Notes: a model not told the origin generated them from the sequence alone. A DNA stretch of 64,000 bases from Rhodanobacter sp. ANJX3 (GCF_014200755.1 NZ_JACHCM010000003.1:620001-684000), one strand, 5' to 3'. Shown: positions 39,214 to 48,117, counted from the first letter of the stretch. Numbers and translations are program-made.

Positions 39214-41094
39214 ATGCGCCTCATGCGCCATCCGCGCGCCGCTGCGATCGGACTGCTGGTTTCATTGGCCCTGAGCGGCTGCGTGCCCAACAATGTGCAG
39301 CCTTCGCCGACCGATGTCGCCGCCGAACAGCGCGCGGCGGCACTGGCCAACCAGGGCCAGTTCGACGAGGCGGCGCAGGCCTACCTTACGCTCGCCGGGC
39401 AGTCATCCGGCAGCGCCGATCACTATCGCCTGCTGGCCGCCGAGGCATGGCGGCAGGAAGGCCAGATCCAGCGCGCCGCACCGACGCTGGCTTTGATCAA
39501 GCGCGACCGGCTCACGGGCAACGAGCCGCTGCGCCTGGATCTTCTGCGCGCCGAACTCGCCCTGAGCCAGCACGACACCGCTACGGCTCTGCAGCTCACC
39601 GCCCAGGTCAACGTGACGGTTCCACCGGAATACCAGCTGCGCCTGCTGGAGCTGCGCGCCCGGGCGATGACCGACAGCGGCGACTACTGGGGCGCAGCAC
39701 GCACGCGGGTGCAGATGGACGATCAGCTCAGCGGCATCGACCACTCGCAAAACCGCAAGCAAATCCTCGACCTGCTCGGCAAGGTGGGCGTGGAGCCGCT
39801 GAAACAGCGCGCTGCCGCCATGAAGCCCAGCGACCGCATGCTTACCTGGGTCAATGAAGCACTGGCTCAGCTGGGTGTGGCCGTCGCCAGACCGCAGCCG
39901 ACGCTGCAGCAACCGGTCGGCACGCTGCTGCCCGGTGCCGACGCCAACGTGCGCGAGGGCTACAAAGTTCCGCAGCAAATCGCCCTGCTGCTACCCGGTG
40001 ACGGCAACTTTGCCGCGGCCAGCGAATCGGTACGCGAAGGATTTTTCGCCGCCTACATCGACGCCGGCCACAATCACGCCCCACGCCCCAGCGTGCGCGT
40101 CTACAACAGCCACGGCACCGCCGATGGCGCCGTGAAGAGTTACCAACAGGCGGTGACCGACGGTGCGCAGCTGGTCGTCGGACCACTCACCCGCGGCGAA
40201 GTCGCCGCCGTATTCAGCCAGAAAAGCCTGCCGGTGCCGCTGCTCGCGCTCAACCATCCCGACGACAAGCAGCTGCCCGGCAATGACACCAGCGAATTCG
40301 GACTACTCCCCGAAACCGAGGGCGCGCAGGCGGCCGACCATATCGTCGAGCGCGGCCTGAAGCATGCCTACGTGCTGGTTTCCGGCGACGACTTCGCCCA
40401 GCGTGCGGCCAGTGCGTTCAAGGCCGAGTTCGCGGCGCGCGGCGGCGAGCTGGTCAATATGACAACGCTGACCACGTTCACCAGCGCGCTGGCCGGCATC
40501 AGCTTCAACAACGCACCCAGCGATGCGGCCATTTTCATCAGCATGCGCCCGAACCAGGCGCGCCTGCTCGTTCCGCAGCTTGCCGTCGCCAACGTGCACC
40601 TGCCGGTATTCGCCACCTCACATATTTATGACGGTAGCGACAACGCCGCGAGCAATCGCGACCTGGAGGGCGTGGAGTTTTCCGACGCGCCCTGGCTGTT
40701 CAACGCCCAGCCGGGTCTGCCCAATCACGATGACATCGCGACACAGCTACCGGCGGCACAGGGCAGCGCCGCGCGCTTGTTCGCTTTCGGCATGGACGCG
40801 TGGAATCTGGTGCCGTATCTCGACTGGCTGCGCGCCCATGTCGGTAGCTACTTACCCGGCGCCAGTGGTCAGCTCACCGCCGACCCGTTCGGCCGGGTGC
40901 GCCGCGTGCTGATCTGGGCGAAATTTCAGGACGGGCTGGCTCGCCCGCTCAGCGGCAGCCTGCAAATGGACGACGTTCCAGCGAGCGCGCCGCCTAGCGG
41001 CGATGCCATGACGCCACCCGCTGACGACACTCCGCCAGCAGGCGCCGCCAGCAGTTCAGCGCCGCCCGACGCAAACCCGCCCGCCGGCCACTGA
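39214..41094 (+). CDS. lpoA: Penicillin-binding protein activator LpoA
   Basis: A 626-residue outer-membrane lipoprotein that activates PBP1A from outside. Lipobox LALSGC with Cys23. An amino-terminal TPR-like helical domain (about 30-230: AAALANQGQFDEAAQAYLTL). A short Pro/Gln linker. A carboxy domain of the periplasmic-binding (Leu/Ile/Val receptor) fold, IALLLPGDGNFAAASESVRE to RVLIWAKFQDG. A Pro/Ala/Ser-rich tail of about 45 residues ends it. The start at 39214 is chosen for the AAGGGA six bases upstream; ATG 39193 is the alternative. The stop overlaps the yraN start by one base. Confidence 0.88.
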   Translation: MRLMRHPRAAAIGLLVSLALSGCVPNNVQPSPTDVAAEQRAAALANQGQFDEAAQAYLTLAGQSSGSADHYRLLAAEAWRQEGQIQRAAPTLALIKRDRLTGNEPLRLDLLRAELALSQHDTATALQLTAQVNVTVPPEYQLRLLELRARAMTDSGDYWGAARTRVQMDDQLSGIDHSQNRKQILDLLGKVGVEPLKQRAAAMKPSDRMLTWVNEALAQLGVAVARPQPTLQQPVGTLLPGADANVREGYKVPQQIALLLPGDGNFAAASESVREGFFAAYIDAGHNHAPRPSVRVYNSHGTADGAVKSYQQAVTDGAQLVVGPLTRGEVAAVFSQKSLPVPLLALNHPDDKQLPGNDTSEFGLLPETEGAQAADHIVERGLKHAYVLVSGDDFAQRAASAFKAEFAARGGELVNMTTLTTFTSALAGISFNNAPSDAAIFISMRPNQARLLVPQLAVANVHLPVFATSHIYDGSDNAASNRDLEGVEFSDAPWLFNAQPGLPNHDDIATQLPAAQGSAARLFAFGMDAWNLVPYLDWLRAHVGSYLPGASGQLTADPFGRVRRVLIWAKFQDGLARPLSGSLQMDDVPASAPPSGDAMTPPADDTPPAGAASSSAPPDANPPAGH

Positions 41095-41447
41095 TGCGTG
41101 CCCTTGGCGACGTTTTCGAGCGGCGCGCCTGCACCGAACTGGAACGCGCCGGCCTGAAACTGCTGGATCGCAGTTACAGCACGCGCTTCGGCGAGCTCGA
41201 CCTGGTCATGTGCGACGGCGACACCATCGTCTTCGTGGAAGTGCGCTACCGAAAACACGCGGCACACGGCACCGCCGCCGAGTCCGTGACGGTCGGCAAA
41301 CGCCTGAAGCTGATAAAAGCCGCGCAGCTGTGGCTGGCGGCAAATCCGAAAAAGTCCAATGCCAGTTGCCGTTTCGATGTCATAACCTACGACGGCCCGC
41401 GAGATGCGGCACATGCCGTGTGGCTACGCGGCGCATTTGAGACCTGA
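41094..41447 (+). CDS. yraN: YraN / UPF0102 family putative endonuclease
   Basis: A 117-residue protein of the UPF0102 group with a PD-(D/E)XK nuclease-like core: LLDRSYSTRFGELDLVMCDG, then DTIVFVEVRYRKH (E.D...E.R pattern), then a LWLAANPKK helix and CRFDVITYDG. The usual biological role is unknown. Translationally coupled to lpoA (TGATG). It is the last conserved-synteny gene before the secretion island. Confidence 0.9.
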   Translation: MRALGDVFERRACTELERAGLKLLDRSYSTRFGELDLVMCDGDTIVFVEVRYRKHAAHGTAAESVTVGKRLKLIKAAQLWLAANPKKSNASCRFDVITYDGPRDAAHAVWLRGAFET

Positions 41448-41900
41448 CCAAGATAACGGTTATATAACACTAGCTTTATGTAATTTACTGCGGCAGAATT
41501 AAGTTAACCGTTGTTCAGGGTATTCCCCCTGCCGACGCGGAAATCGGCGGGGCCAGGCGGCCGATTTCCAAAACACAATAGCTTTTGTGAAGTTAGTTTC
41601 GGCAGGCTTGATGCCTGCCGGGGGGAGCGTTTGAATGGAGTCGGAAAGTCTTGCAGGGCGGAAGCCAGTTCTTCCGCAGCAACAATACCGAGTTGTAGGG
41701 AAAAACCCTACAACTGTTTCAGCCTATTCCCGTCACTCTTCGCTGACACGGGCTGTAGTCGCACAGCGACCACTTACCTATGCTTCCCCGCCGCTATCGA
41801 CTGACGTGGCGCGCGCTTCCATGCGCCATCGTTTTGCAACGCCCCCACAGCAGACTTGCCGCCCAACTCATTCCCTCCCCACAACATTTGCGAGCGCGAT
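41448..41900 (+). promoter_or_regulatory. Long leader region of the virB operon with several hairpins
   Basis: About 450 bases without a believable gene. It begins with an A+T-rich tract holding AACGGTTA (41456-41463) and its complement TAACCGTT (41506-41513). Three strong stems follow: GGAAATCGGC/GCCGATTTCC (about 41540-41570), CGGCAGGC/GCCTGCCG (about 41600-41620), and GTTGTAGGG/CCCTACAAC (about 41692-41714). Several GGA triplets lie between about 41538 and 41665, including one in a GGC-GGAA-GCC tetraloop. In Xanthomonas citri the virB operon is repressed by CsrA, which binds GGA-containing leader hairpins; this leader looks suited to that, by inference. virD4, expected here in Xanthomonas, is absent. 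Confidence 0.55.
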
Positions 41901-42383
41901 GTGAATAAGGTCTTTTCAACCACCGCCGTGATTGGCATTCCGCTGGCCCTGACTCTTATGCTTGCCGGCTGTGGAACGCCCGCGGCCAAGGACTTCGGCG
42001 GATCCTGGAAGCCGGTGAACCGCTTTCAGGATCAGCCCACGGAAATACCGCTGGCACAGGCCTACACCTTCTACGCCTCGCCGATGGACGGCACGCTGAA
42101 AACCATGCTGACGCGGTGGTCGAAAGACACCGGCATGACGCTCTCCTACCAGCTCATGTCCGACTACACGCTCTACAAGCCGGTCGCGCAAATCCATACG
42201 CGCGATGTTCGATCGGCAGCAGCCGAGCTGAACTCGATCTACGCCGCCGAGGGCATCCTCGTAACCATCAATGACAAGCAGATTCTGGTCACGGTCGCAA
42301 ACGTGTCGAAGCCGGATGCGTCAGAAACCAAGGCCGCGTCCGGCGCAGTGAAACCGGCAGCTCCCACGAGCAGCAAGTCATGA
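41901..42383 (+). CDS. virB7: VirB7, large outer-membrane lipoprotein of the X-T4SS core complex
   Basis: A 160-residue lipoprotein with lipobox LMLAGC (Cys24), started by GTG at 41901. Unlike the ~50-residue VirB7 of Agrobacterium, it carries an extra folded domain at about 65-140 (DGTLKTMLTRWSKDTGMTLS ... VTINDKQILVTVAN). Its pattern fits the N0/STN-like domain typical of Xanthomonas VirB7. A low-complexity Ala/Lys/Ser tail follows. VirB7 tethers VirB9 and the VirB10 cap to the outer membrane. First gene of the virB7-8-9-10-11-1-2-3-4-5-6 operon. Confidence 0.82.
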   Translation: MNKVFSTTAVIGIPLALTLMLAGCGTPAAKDFGGSWKPVNRFQDQPTEIPLAQAYTFYASPMDGTLKTMLTRWSKDTGMTLSYQLMSDYTLYKPVAQIHTRDVRSAAAELNSIYAAEGILVTINDKQILVTVANVSKPDASETKAASGAVKPAAPTSSKS

Positions 42384-42426
42384 AAACAAACCCTCACTCT
42401 GCCGCCGACCGTCTGGATCTTTGCTA

Positions 42427-43383
42427 ATGGCCGACAAGAAAACCACCACTCGAAAAATTGACGACACGGTCAAACGATCGGTCAGTTTCGAGCTGACCAT
42501 CGCCGACCTAGCCAAGCGCAGCGAACGCCGCGCTTGGTGGGTCGCCTTTTCCGCCGTCGTCGTGGCACTGATTCTTTTGGGCGGCTATTTCTACATGCTG
42601 CCGCTCAAAGAAAAAGTTCCTTACGTCATCATGGCCGATGCCTACACGGGCACCAGTTCAGTCGCTCGCCTGACCGAAGACTTCACCAATCACCAGATCA
42701 CCACCAGCGAGGCGATCAACAAGAGCAACGTCGCGCACTACATCATGGCGCGCGAGTCTTACGACAGCTCTCCAGCGGCTTATCAAAATGGATGGATCAC
42801 GTCGATCGTCATGTCATCCCCGAAAATAGCCGTTGCCTACAAGAATCAAATCTTATCGACCACAAATCCCGATAGTCCGTCCAAGCTATACGGGAAAGAC
42901 AATGCGCTGCAAATCAACATTCTCAGCATCTCTTTACATGGTGATGGGGTAGGCCAAACGCCGAAAAGCGCCACCGTGCGCTTCCAAAGAAATGTCTACG
43001 AAAAGACAAGCGGCTCGACCAAGCCATTGGACAGCAAAATTGCCACCTTGGAATTTACATACATGCCCGACCTGCGCATGGACGACCAATATCGCATTCA
43101 GAACCCCCTCGGCTTCCAGGTGACTGACTATCGTATTGATAACGATTATGAGTCGTCCGCACCGACCGCGGTTCAAGGCGCCCCAATTGCCAACAATGCT
43201 CAGTTACCTGGTGCGGCCAACGCGAATAGCGTCATGCCTGCGGCTACGTCCGCAGCAATAACGCCTCAAGCCATGCAGCCAGGTTTGCCCCCGCAGCCGT
43301 CCACTCCACAACGTGAAGTTCCCCAAGTTCCGGCCCCGGTTGCGCCTTCCCCGAACAATACCGCCAATGGAGTGGGTCACTGA
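42427..43383 (+). CDS. virB8: VirB8, inner-membrane assembly factor of the T4SS
   Basis: A 318-residue bitopic protein. Cytoplasmic start, one membrane helix at about 37-58 (WWVAFSAVVVALILLGGYFY), then an NTF2-like periplasmic domain (residues about 60-235: YNASP-type core, KSNVAHYIMARESYDSS, FQVTDYRIDND). It continues into an unusual Pro/Ala/Gln-rich extension of about 80 residues (240-318), longer than in Agrobacterium VirB8 (237 aa). ATG at 42427 preferred over the upstream TTG. The stop shares a base with virB9. Confidence 0.87.
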   Translation: MADKKTTTRKIDDTVKRSVSFELTIADLAKRSERRAWWVAFSAVVVALILLGGYFYMLPLKEKVPYVIMADAYTGTSSVARLTEDFTNHQITTSEAINKSNVAHYIMARESYDSSPAAYQNGWITSIVMSSPKIAVAYKNQILSTTNPDSPSKLYGKDNALQINILSISLHGDGVGQTPKSATVRFQRNVYEKTSGSTKPLDSKIATLEFTYMPDLRMDDQYRIQNPLGFQVTDYRIDNDYESSAPTAVQGAPIANNAQLPGAANANSVMPAATSAAITPQAMQPGLPPQPSTPQREVPQVPAPVAPSPNNTANGVGH

Positions 43384-44150
43384 TGAACCAACCAAGCAAG
43401 CTGAGGCTCGCCGGTGCGGTGTTTCTTATGGCAACCGTCATGAGTTTTTCCGCCAAAGCGCAGGTCATGCAGCAATACGAATTTCAACCCGATCGCATCT
43501 ATCCTGTGCGTACCGGGCTGGGTATCACGACACAGATCGAGCTGAGCCCGAACGAAAAAATTCTCGACTTCAGCACTGGTTTTAGCGGAGGGTGGGATCT
43601 GACCCGTCGTGAAAACGTTTTTTATCTAAAGCCAAAAAACGTTGATGTCGACACGAACATGATGATTCGTACGGCAACCCACTCCTATATTTTCGAACTG
43701 AAGGTCGTTGCTACCGACTGGAAAACTTTGGAGCAGGCAAAGCGCGCTGGCGTTCAATACAAGATCGCCTTTACCTATCCCGGGGACACTAGCTTTTCGG
43801 CGGCGGCCAGCAAAAAGGAAGCGGCATCGGAGCTGGATACCTCTCTCGTCAAAGATCGTGACTACAACTTCGATTACAGCTATGCAACCCGCAACAAGGA
43901 CGCCCCTTGGCTCGTCCCGGTCACGGTGTATGACGACGGCCGCTTCACTTACATCAAGATGAGCGATCTGAAGCAGTTTCCCACCGGTAACTTTCCCACT
44001 GTCTATATGCGCGAAACCAGACATGGTGGAGACGTGTTGGTCAACACAACCGTGGAAGGCAACACCATCGTCGTCCACGGCACCTACGCCTACCTGGTCA
44101 TTCGTCATGGCAAGAATGTCGTTGGCCTGAGAAGGAACACTCAAAAGTGA
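43383..44150 (+). CDS. virB9: VirB9, periplasmic/outer-membrane core component
   Basis: A 255-residue secreted beta-rich protein. Signal peptide cleaved near SAKA-QVM (residue 26). Amino domain with VRTGLGITTQIELSPNEKIL, and NVDVDTNMMIRTATHSYIFE. The carboxy domain (PWLVPVTVYDDGRFTYIKMS ... NTIVVHGTYAYLVIRHGKNV) pairs with VirB7 and VirB10 in the outer-membrane core. Coupled on both sides: TGATG with virB8 and GTGA with virB10. Confidence 0.92.
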   Translation: MNQPSKLRLAGAVFLMATVMSFSAKAQVMQQYEFQPDRIYPVRTGLGITTQIELSPNEKILDFSTGFSGGWDLTRRENVFYLKPKNVDVDTNMMIRTATHSYIFELKVVATDWKTLEQAKRAGVQYKIAFTYPGDTSFSAAASKKEAASELDTSLVKDRDYNFDYSYATRNKDAPWLVPVTVYDDGRFTYIKMSDLKQFPTGNFPTVYMRETRHGGDVLVNTTVEGNTIVVHGTYAYLVIRHGKNVVGLRRNTQK

Positions 44151-45331
44151 GCTCAAATACTCCCAACCAACCTGGCGATGACTTCGATCGCGAGAACGCG
44201 TCGTCAGCCGGCCATCACGATCCGCTGGCAAGTAACCCATACTCCAATCAGTATCGGCACGACACGGCGCCGGATCTGGATGCAAATGCGCCGACATTGA
44301 AATCCAGCGATTTCCGTCGGATGAATCGCCGGGCTCTTTTCTACCTTGCGGCAATCGTCGCACTGATGCTGGCCGTCGCCTTTTGGCTCATCAAAGGTCC
44401 CTCCAGAAAAGCAGACGCTCCCAAACAAGTGGAGACGATTACCGTGCCGGCAGCGCCAGTCGCGCCTGTTGCGCTTCCCCGGCTGCCTGCCACTGCGCCC
44501 GCGCAGGCAATTCCGCTCAACACCACGCCTACCCCACCCTTGCCCGTGGTGAATCGAACCGTCCAGCCTCAGCCTACTAAGCAACAGGGTCCCAGCTTGC
44601 TCGAACGCCGGATTGAGGAGACGCAAGGCAGTTCAACTTCGGAAATGCCGCAGGCGCCGGCGGCTAGCCCCCCTAGAAACCCAGGGGACGAAATGGCAGC
44701 CATGCAAGACGCAAAGACCAGCGCTCAGCCGCTGAGCAACCCGGACGCCATCATGGTTCGGGGTACCTTCATACGTTGCGTACTTCAGACGCGGATCATT
44801 AGTGACTTTCCAGGTTTTGCTTCTTGTGTAGTCACCGAGCCTGTCTACTCTTTCACTGGAAAGCACTTGCTTTTGCCTAAGGGATCAAAAGTGCTAGGCA
44901 CTTACCGGTCCAAACCGATTATCGGCAATCGCCTCTTTGTCGTCTGGGACCGCATCATTACGCCGACCGGAATCGACGTAAACATGTCCAGTCCGGGTGT
45001 CGATGACCTTGGCAGCTCCGGCGATCCCGGGTATCTCGATTCGCACTGGGGAAGCCGCATCGCGGCAGCACTGCTGATTAGTACGCTGAGCGATGCGTTC
45101 TCGTATGAAGCGGCAGAGCATGGCCCAAAGACCACGAGCCTTTCGGGTAGCGGCGTCGCGGTGGAGACCCCATTCCAGAGCAACACGGCACAAACGCTGC
45201 AAAATCTGGCCAGTCAGGCGGTGCAGCAATCGGCAAACCGGCCTGCCACGATCACCATCAATCAAGGCACCATCATCGATGTTTATGTCTCAAAGGACGT
45301 CGATTTCGGTGGCGTTGTTTCGAAATTCTGA
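44147..45331 (+). CDS. virB10: VirB10, envelope-spanning core scaffold
   Basis: A 394-residue protein crossing both membranes. Cytoplasmic amino part (1-60), membrane helix at about 62-83 (ALFYLAAIVALMLAVAFWLI), a Pro/Ala-rich periplasmic linker (about 95-150), then the conserved TrbI/VirB10 barrel (IMVRGTFIRCVLQTRIISDF, LLPKGSKVLGTYRSKPIIGN, SPGVDDLGSSGDPGYLDSHW) ending GTIIDVYVSKDVDF. It senses ATP-driven signals and gates the outer-membrane pore. Starts at a GTG overlapping the virB9 stop. Confidence 0.93.
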   Translation: MSSNTPNQPGDDFDRENASSAGHHDPLASNPYSNQYRHDTAPDLDANAPTLKSSDFRRMNRRALFYLAAIVALMLAVAFWLIKGPSRKADAPKQVETITVPAAPVAPVALPRLPATAPAQAIPLNTTPTPPLPVVNRTVQPQPTKQQGPSLLERRIEETQGSSTSEMPQAPAASPPRNPGDEMAAMQDAKTSAQPLSNPDAIMVRGTFIRCVLQTRIISDFPGFASCVVTEPVYSFTGKHLLLPKGSKVLGTYRSKPIIGNRLFVVWDRIITPTGIDVNMSSPGVDDLGSSGDPGYLDSHWGSRIAAALLISTLSDAFSYEAAEHGPKTTSLSGSGVAVETPFQSNTAQTLQNLASQAVQQSANRPATITINQGTIIDVYVSKDVDFGGVVSKF

Positions 45332-45363
45332 TTCTTCAACAAACGGTAACGCGATACTTATTT

Positions 45364-46407
45364 ATGGACGACGCTGCACCCATCGCCGAAGTCTCGAACG
45401 AGTTTCTGGACTACCAGTACCAAGTGCTGGGTGTTCGTGACTTCATGGCGTCGCCCGATGTCACCGAAATATGCATCAACCGTCCAGGCGAGTTGTATCT
45501 GGAGAATCGCAACGGCTGGGAGCGGGTGGAAGTTCCCAGCCTGACGTTCGAGCGCGCCAGGCAGTTCTGCACATCAGTTGTCAACGAGAGTAAGACGGGC
45601 CAGCGCATCACCGACGTGGACCCTGTCGTATCGCTGACGTTTCCAACTGGTCAGCGTGCGCAATTCGTTCTGCCTCCGGCAGTGGAGGCGGGCAAAGTTT
45701 CGATCACTATTCGAATACCTTCCAAGCACACCAAGACCTTGGCCCAGTACAAGGAAGACGGCTTTTTCAATCAGATTCTCGAAGACACGCATAGCCTCAG
45801 CGACCACGACCGCGAGTTGCTGGACCTCCGCGCCCAGCGCAACTATGCAGAATTTTTCAAAAAAGCGGTTTTGTACAAAAAAAATATCGTCGTCTCCGGC
45901 GCTACCGGCAGCGGCAAGACCACCTTCATGAAATCGCTGGTACAGCACATTCCAGGCAATGAGCGATTGGTAACCATCGAGGACGCACGCGAGCTGTTCA
46001 TTGAACAACCCAACGTCGTGCATTTGCTTTACTCCAAGGGTGGCCAGAGCGCCAGCAATGTCACCGCCAAAAGCTGTATGGAAGCCTGTCTTCGCATGAA
46101 GCCGGATCGCATCATTCTGGCGGAGCTGCGTGGCGACGAAGCGTTCTACTTCATCCGTAACTGCGCATCCGGCCACCCTGGCTCCATCACCAGCTGCCAC
46201 TCTGGCAGCACCGAGCAAACATGGGATCAGCTGGGACTGATGGTCAAGGCGTCCAACGAGGGCGCCGGCCTAGAGTTTTCCACCATCAAGCGCCTGCTGA
46301 TGATGACCATAGACATCATTGTTCATGTCAAGGCGCATGCTGGCAGCCGCCACATCACCGGTATCGACTTCAACCCTGAACGGCACTTTGCGCAGAAGGC
46401 TGCATGA
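45364..46407 (+). CDS. virB11: VirB11, hexameric traffic ATPase
   Basis: A 347-residue cytoplasmic ATPase that powers substrate secretion and pilus assembly. Amino domain DFMASPDVTEICINRPGEL. Walker A GATGSGKTTFMKSL at 179-192. Asp box LVTIEDARELF. Walker B region MKPDRIILAELRGDEAFYFI. The His box SGHPGSITSCHSGS is complete. Length is typical. It begins 32 bases after virB10. Confidence 0.95.
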   Translation: MDDAAPIAEVSNEFLDYQYQVLGVRDFMASPDVTEICINRPGELYLENRNGWERVEVPSLTFERARQFCTSVVNESKTGQRITDVDPVVSLTFPTGQRAQFVLPPAVEAGKVSITIRIPSKHTKTLAQYKEDGFFNQILEDTHSLSDHDRELLDLRAQRNYAEFFKKAVLYKKNIVVSGATGSGKTTFMKSLVQHIPGNERLVTIEDARELFIEQPNVVHLLYSKGGQSASNVTAKSCMEACLRMKPDRIILAELRGDEAFYFIRNCASGHPGSITSCHSGSTEQTWDQLGLMVKASNEGAGLEFSTIKRLLMMTIDIIVHVKAHAGSRHITGIDFNPERHFAQKAA

Positions 46408-46444
46408 TGACCCTGTCGAATCCATGGCTCCAAAAGGCAAGCTC

Positions 46445-47341
46445 ATGCTGACCGGAATGGAATTGATGTCGTGCCCAAACCAGGCCGTGCCGGCCGAGGT
46501 CATGCACCACATCGTGCATGTCGAATCCGGCTACAACCCGTTTGCCATCGGTGTCGTCGGCGGTCAACTGGTGCGCCAGCCGCAGAGTCTTGATGAGGCC
46601 ATTGCGACGGCGCAAATGCTGGAAACCAAGGGATACAACTATTCTCTCGGCGTGTCGCAGGTGAATCGCAGCAATCTGACCAAATACGGTTTGGATACCT
46701 ATGCCAAGGCGTTCAATCCCTGTCTCAACTTGTCCGCTGGCTCGCGCATCCTCAACGAGTGTTATTACAGTTCCGGTGGCGACTGGGGCAAAGCTTTCAG
46801 TTGCTACTACTCCGGCGATTTCGTGACTGGTTTCCGTCAGGGCTACGTGCAAAAAGTTTTCGCTTCCATGAGCCAGAACGCGCAAGCTGACAGCAGCGCC
46901 GCCCCGATCCCGTTGAAAGTGGGCTCACCGACCGCTGCCCGGCCTGTTTCGCGTGCCGATATTGTCAGCGGCACACATGCATCCATCGCACAACAGGACA
47001 CCGCCGCTTATCGTATCTCCCTTCGCAGCACCAACTTGCTGGACGCGGTTGTTGCGCCGCTGGTGGGTGCCACCGTCGCGGCCGCCACCGGCACGCCCGA
47101 TGCAAAAGTTGCCGCGCCTGAAGCACCGGCGACGAGCCCGGCGTCGACAGCCCAGACTTCCGCACCAAGCTCGGACATCTTCGTGCCCAAGGTCGGCTAT
47201 GTGGGAGATGCACCAAAATCCACTCCGAATGGCAATGAACCACCTGCGGCGCAAGCTGCCGCACAGAATGCATCAAGCAAGCCAGCCGGCGATCCCACCG
47301 ATCTGCGCCAGAAAGGAAGCGACGATGCTTTTGTTTTCTAA
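46445..47341 (+). CDS. virB1: VirB1, lytic transglycosylase of the T4SS
   Basis: A 298-residue protein with a VirB1-type SLT domain in the first 150 residues. The catalytic Glu lies in IVHVESGYNPFAIGVVGG, then LGVSQVNRSNLTKYGLDTY and GKAFSCYYSGDFVTGFRQGY. It opens peptidoglycan for assembly of the machine. No signal peptide is seen from any start; ATG 46445 (MLTGMELMSC) is chosen over 46424 because AAAGGC precedes it. A long Ala/Pro/Ser-rich tail (about 150-298) without known domains follows, consistent with secretion or partner binding. Confidence 0.85.
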   Translation: MLTGMELMSCPNQAVPAEVMHHIVHVESGYNPFAIGVVGGQLVRQPQSLDEAIATAQMLETKGYNYSLGVSQVNRSNLTKYGLDTYAKAFNPCLNLSAGSRILNECYYSSGGDWGKAFSCYYSGDFVTGFRQGYVQKVFASMSQNAQADSSAAPIPLKVGSPTAARPVSRADIVSGTHASIAQQDTAAYRISLRSTNLLDAVVAPLVGATVAAATGTPDAKVAAPEAPATSPASTAQTSAPSSDIFVPKVGYVGDAPKSTPNGNEPPAAQAAAQNASSKPAGDPTDLRQKGSDDAFVF

Positions 47342-47769
47342 TGGGGGAAAAGCGGGCAAGCTCAGGCCAGGCCCAAAATCCGGATGGCTGCCGGCGGCCA
47401 ATTTTTCCCAACCTTGCCTACCCTGTTCCGTGCGCCGCAACGGGAATATTGTCGACTTACCATTAAGATCGACAACCGCCGCAGTGGATCAGGCCAACAA
47501 GCGCGTTAACTTGACTGCACGGTTCTGGGCCGCAGCTTTGAAGCAATCAACGTCGTATCCGGACACTACCGATCGATCAATCGATCGGGTCAGTACTCGC
47601 CATGCAAGCATCCTGCTGCTTGCTAGGGAGGGCTCTCACCAGAGCCGCGGTATAACCTCGGGTCAGCGAGGTGTTTTGCAACAATCGTGGTTGCGCACAA
47701 CGCAGCTATTTCTTCAGGGGTGCGGCAGCTGCCCGCCTTCGTTCAAATACTCCATAAAAGGAATCTGAG
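47342..47769 (+). promoter_or_regulatory. 428-base virB1-virB2 gap with palindromes and terminator-like stem
   Basis: No gene is convincing here. Visible are a near-perfect palindrome CCGATCGATCAATCGATCGG (47569-47588), a stem GGCTCT-CACC-AGAGCC (47631-47646), and a stem CCTCG-GGTCAG-CGAGG followed by TGTTTTG (47656-47678) that resembles a weak terminator. virB2 then has its own AAGGA site. The gap probably splits the operon, with attenuation and/or a second promoter for the pilin gene (inference). Confidence 0.5.
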
Positions 47770-48105
47770 ATGAAAATTCAATTGTTTGCCGGCAACACCG
47801 AACGCAAGCGTGCGCTTTTCAGCACCTACTTCAAGCTGGTCGCAATCGCGATGATGCTGATGCCTTGCATGGCATTTGCCGATAACGAGGCCTGTACGAC
47901 GGTCCTTACCTCCATGACGACGGTGAAAAGTTTGTTGTCTGCGATATCCGTCATTGTCGTGACGGTTGCTGTGATCTTTGCTGGTTACCAGATTGCCTTT
48001 GCACACAAACGCATCTCAGAAGTAGCTCCCGTACTCATCGGTGCTGTGCTGATCGGTGCCGCGGCACAGATCGCCACCATGTTCATTACCGCTGGTAACT
48101 GCTGA
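47770..48105 (+). CDS. virB2: VirB2, major pilin-like subunit
   Basis: A 111-residue precursor with a long signal sequence ending MPCMAFA (cleavage after residue 37), leaving a mature pilin of about 74 residues. Two membrane helices: SLLSAISVIVVTVAVIFAGY and VAPVLIGAVLIGAAAQIATM. A basic HKR loop lies between them, as in VirB2/TrbC. Two cysteines frame the mature protein, at residue 42 and as the very last residue 111, an arrangement that could form a disulfide. AAGGA upstream. Confidence 0.88.
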   Translation: MKIQLFAGNTERKRALFSTYFKLVAIAMMLMPCMAFADNEACTTVLTSMTTVKSLLSAISVIVVTVAVIFAGYQIAFAHKRISEVAPVLIGAVLIGAAAQIATMFITAGNC

Positions 48106-48117
48106 TACGTTCCGAGA

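Noticed and set aside
41511-41904. ORFs of 89-97 codons in the virB leader
   Set aside because: They run through strong hairpins, have no ribosome-binding sites and no recognisable protein features.
47342-47768. C-terminal out-of-frame continuation (46953-47768) through virB1 and the gap
   Set aside because: The frame overlaps virB1 antiphase with Arg/Pro-rich sequence; the gap itself has no start with a ribosome-binding site.
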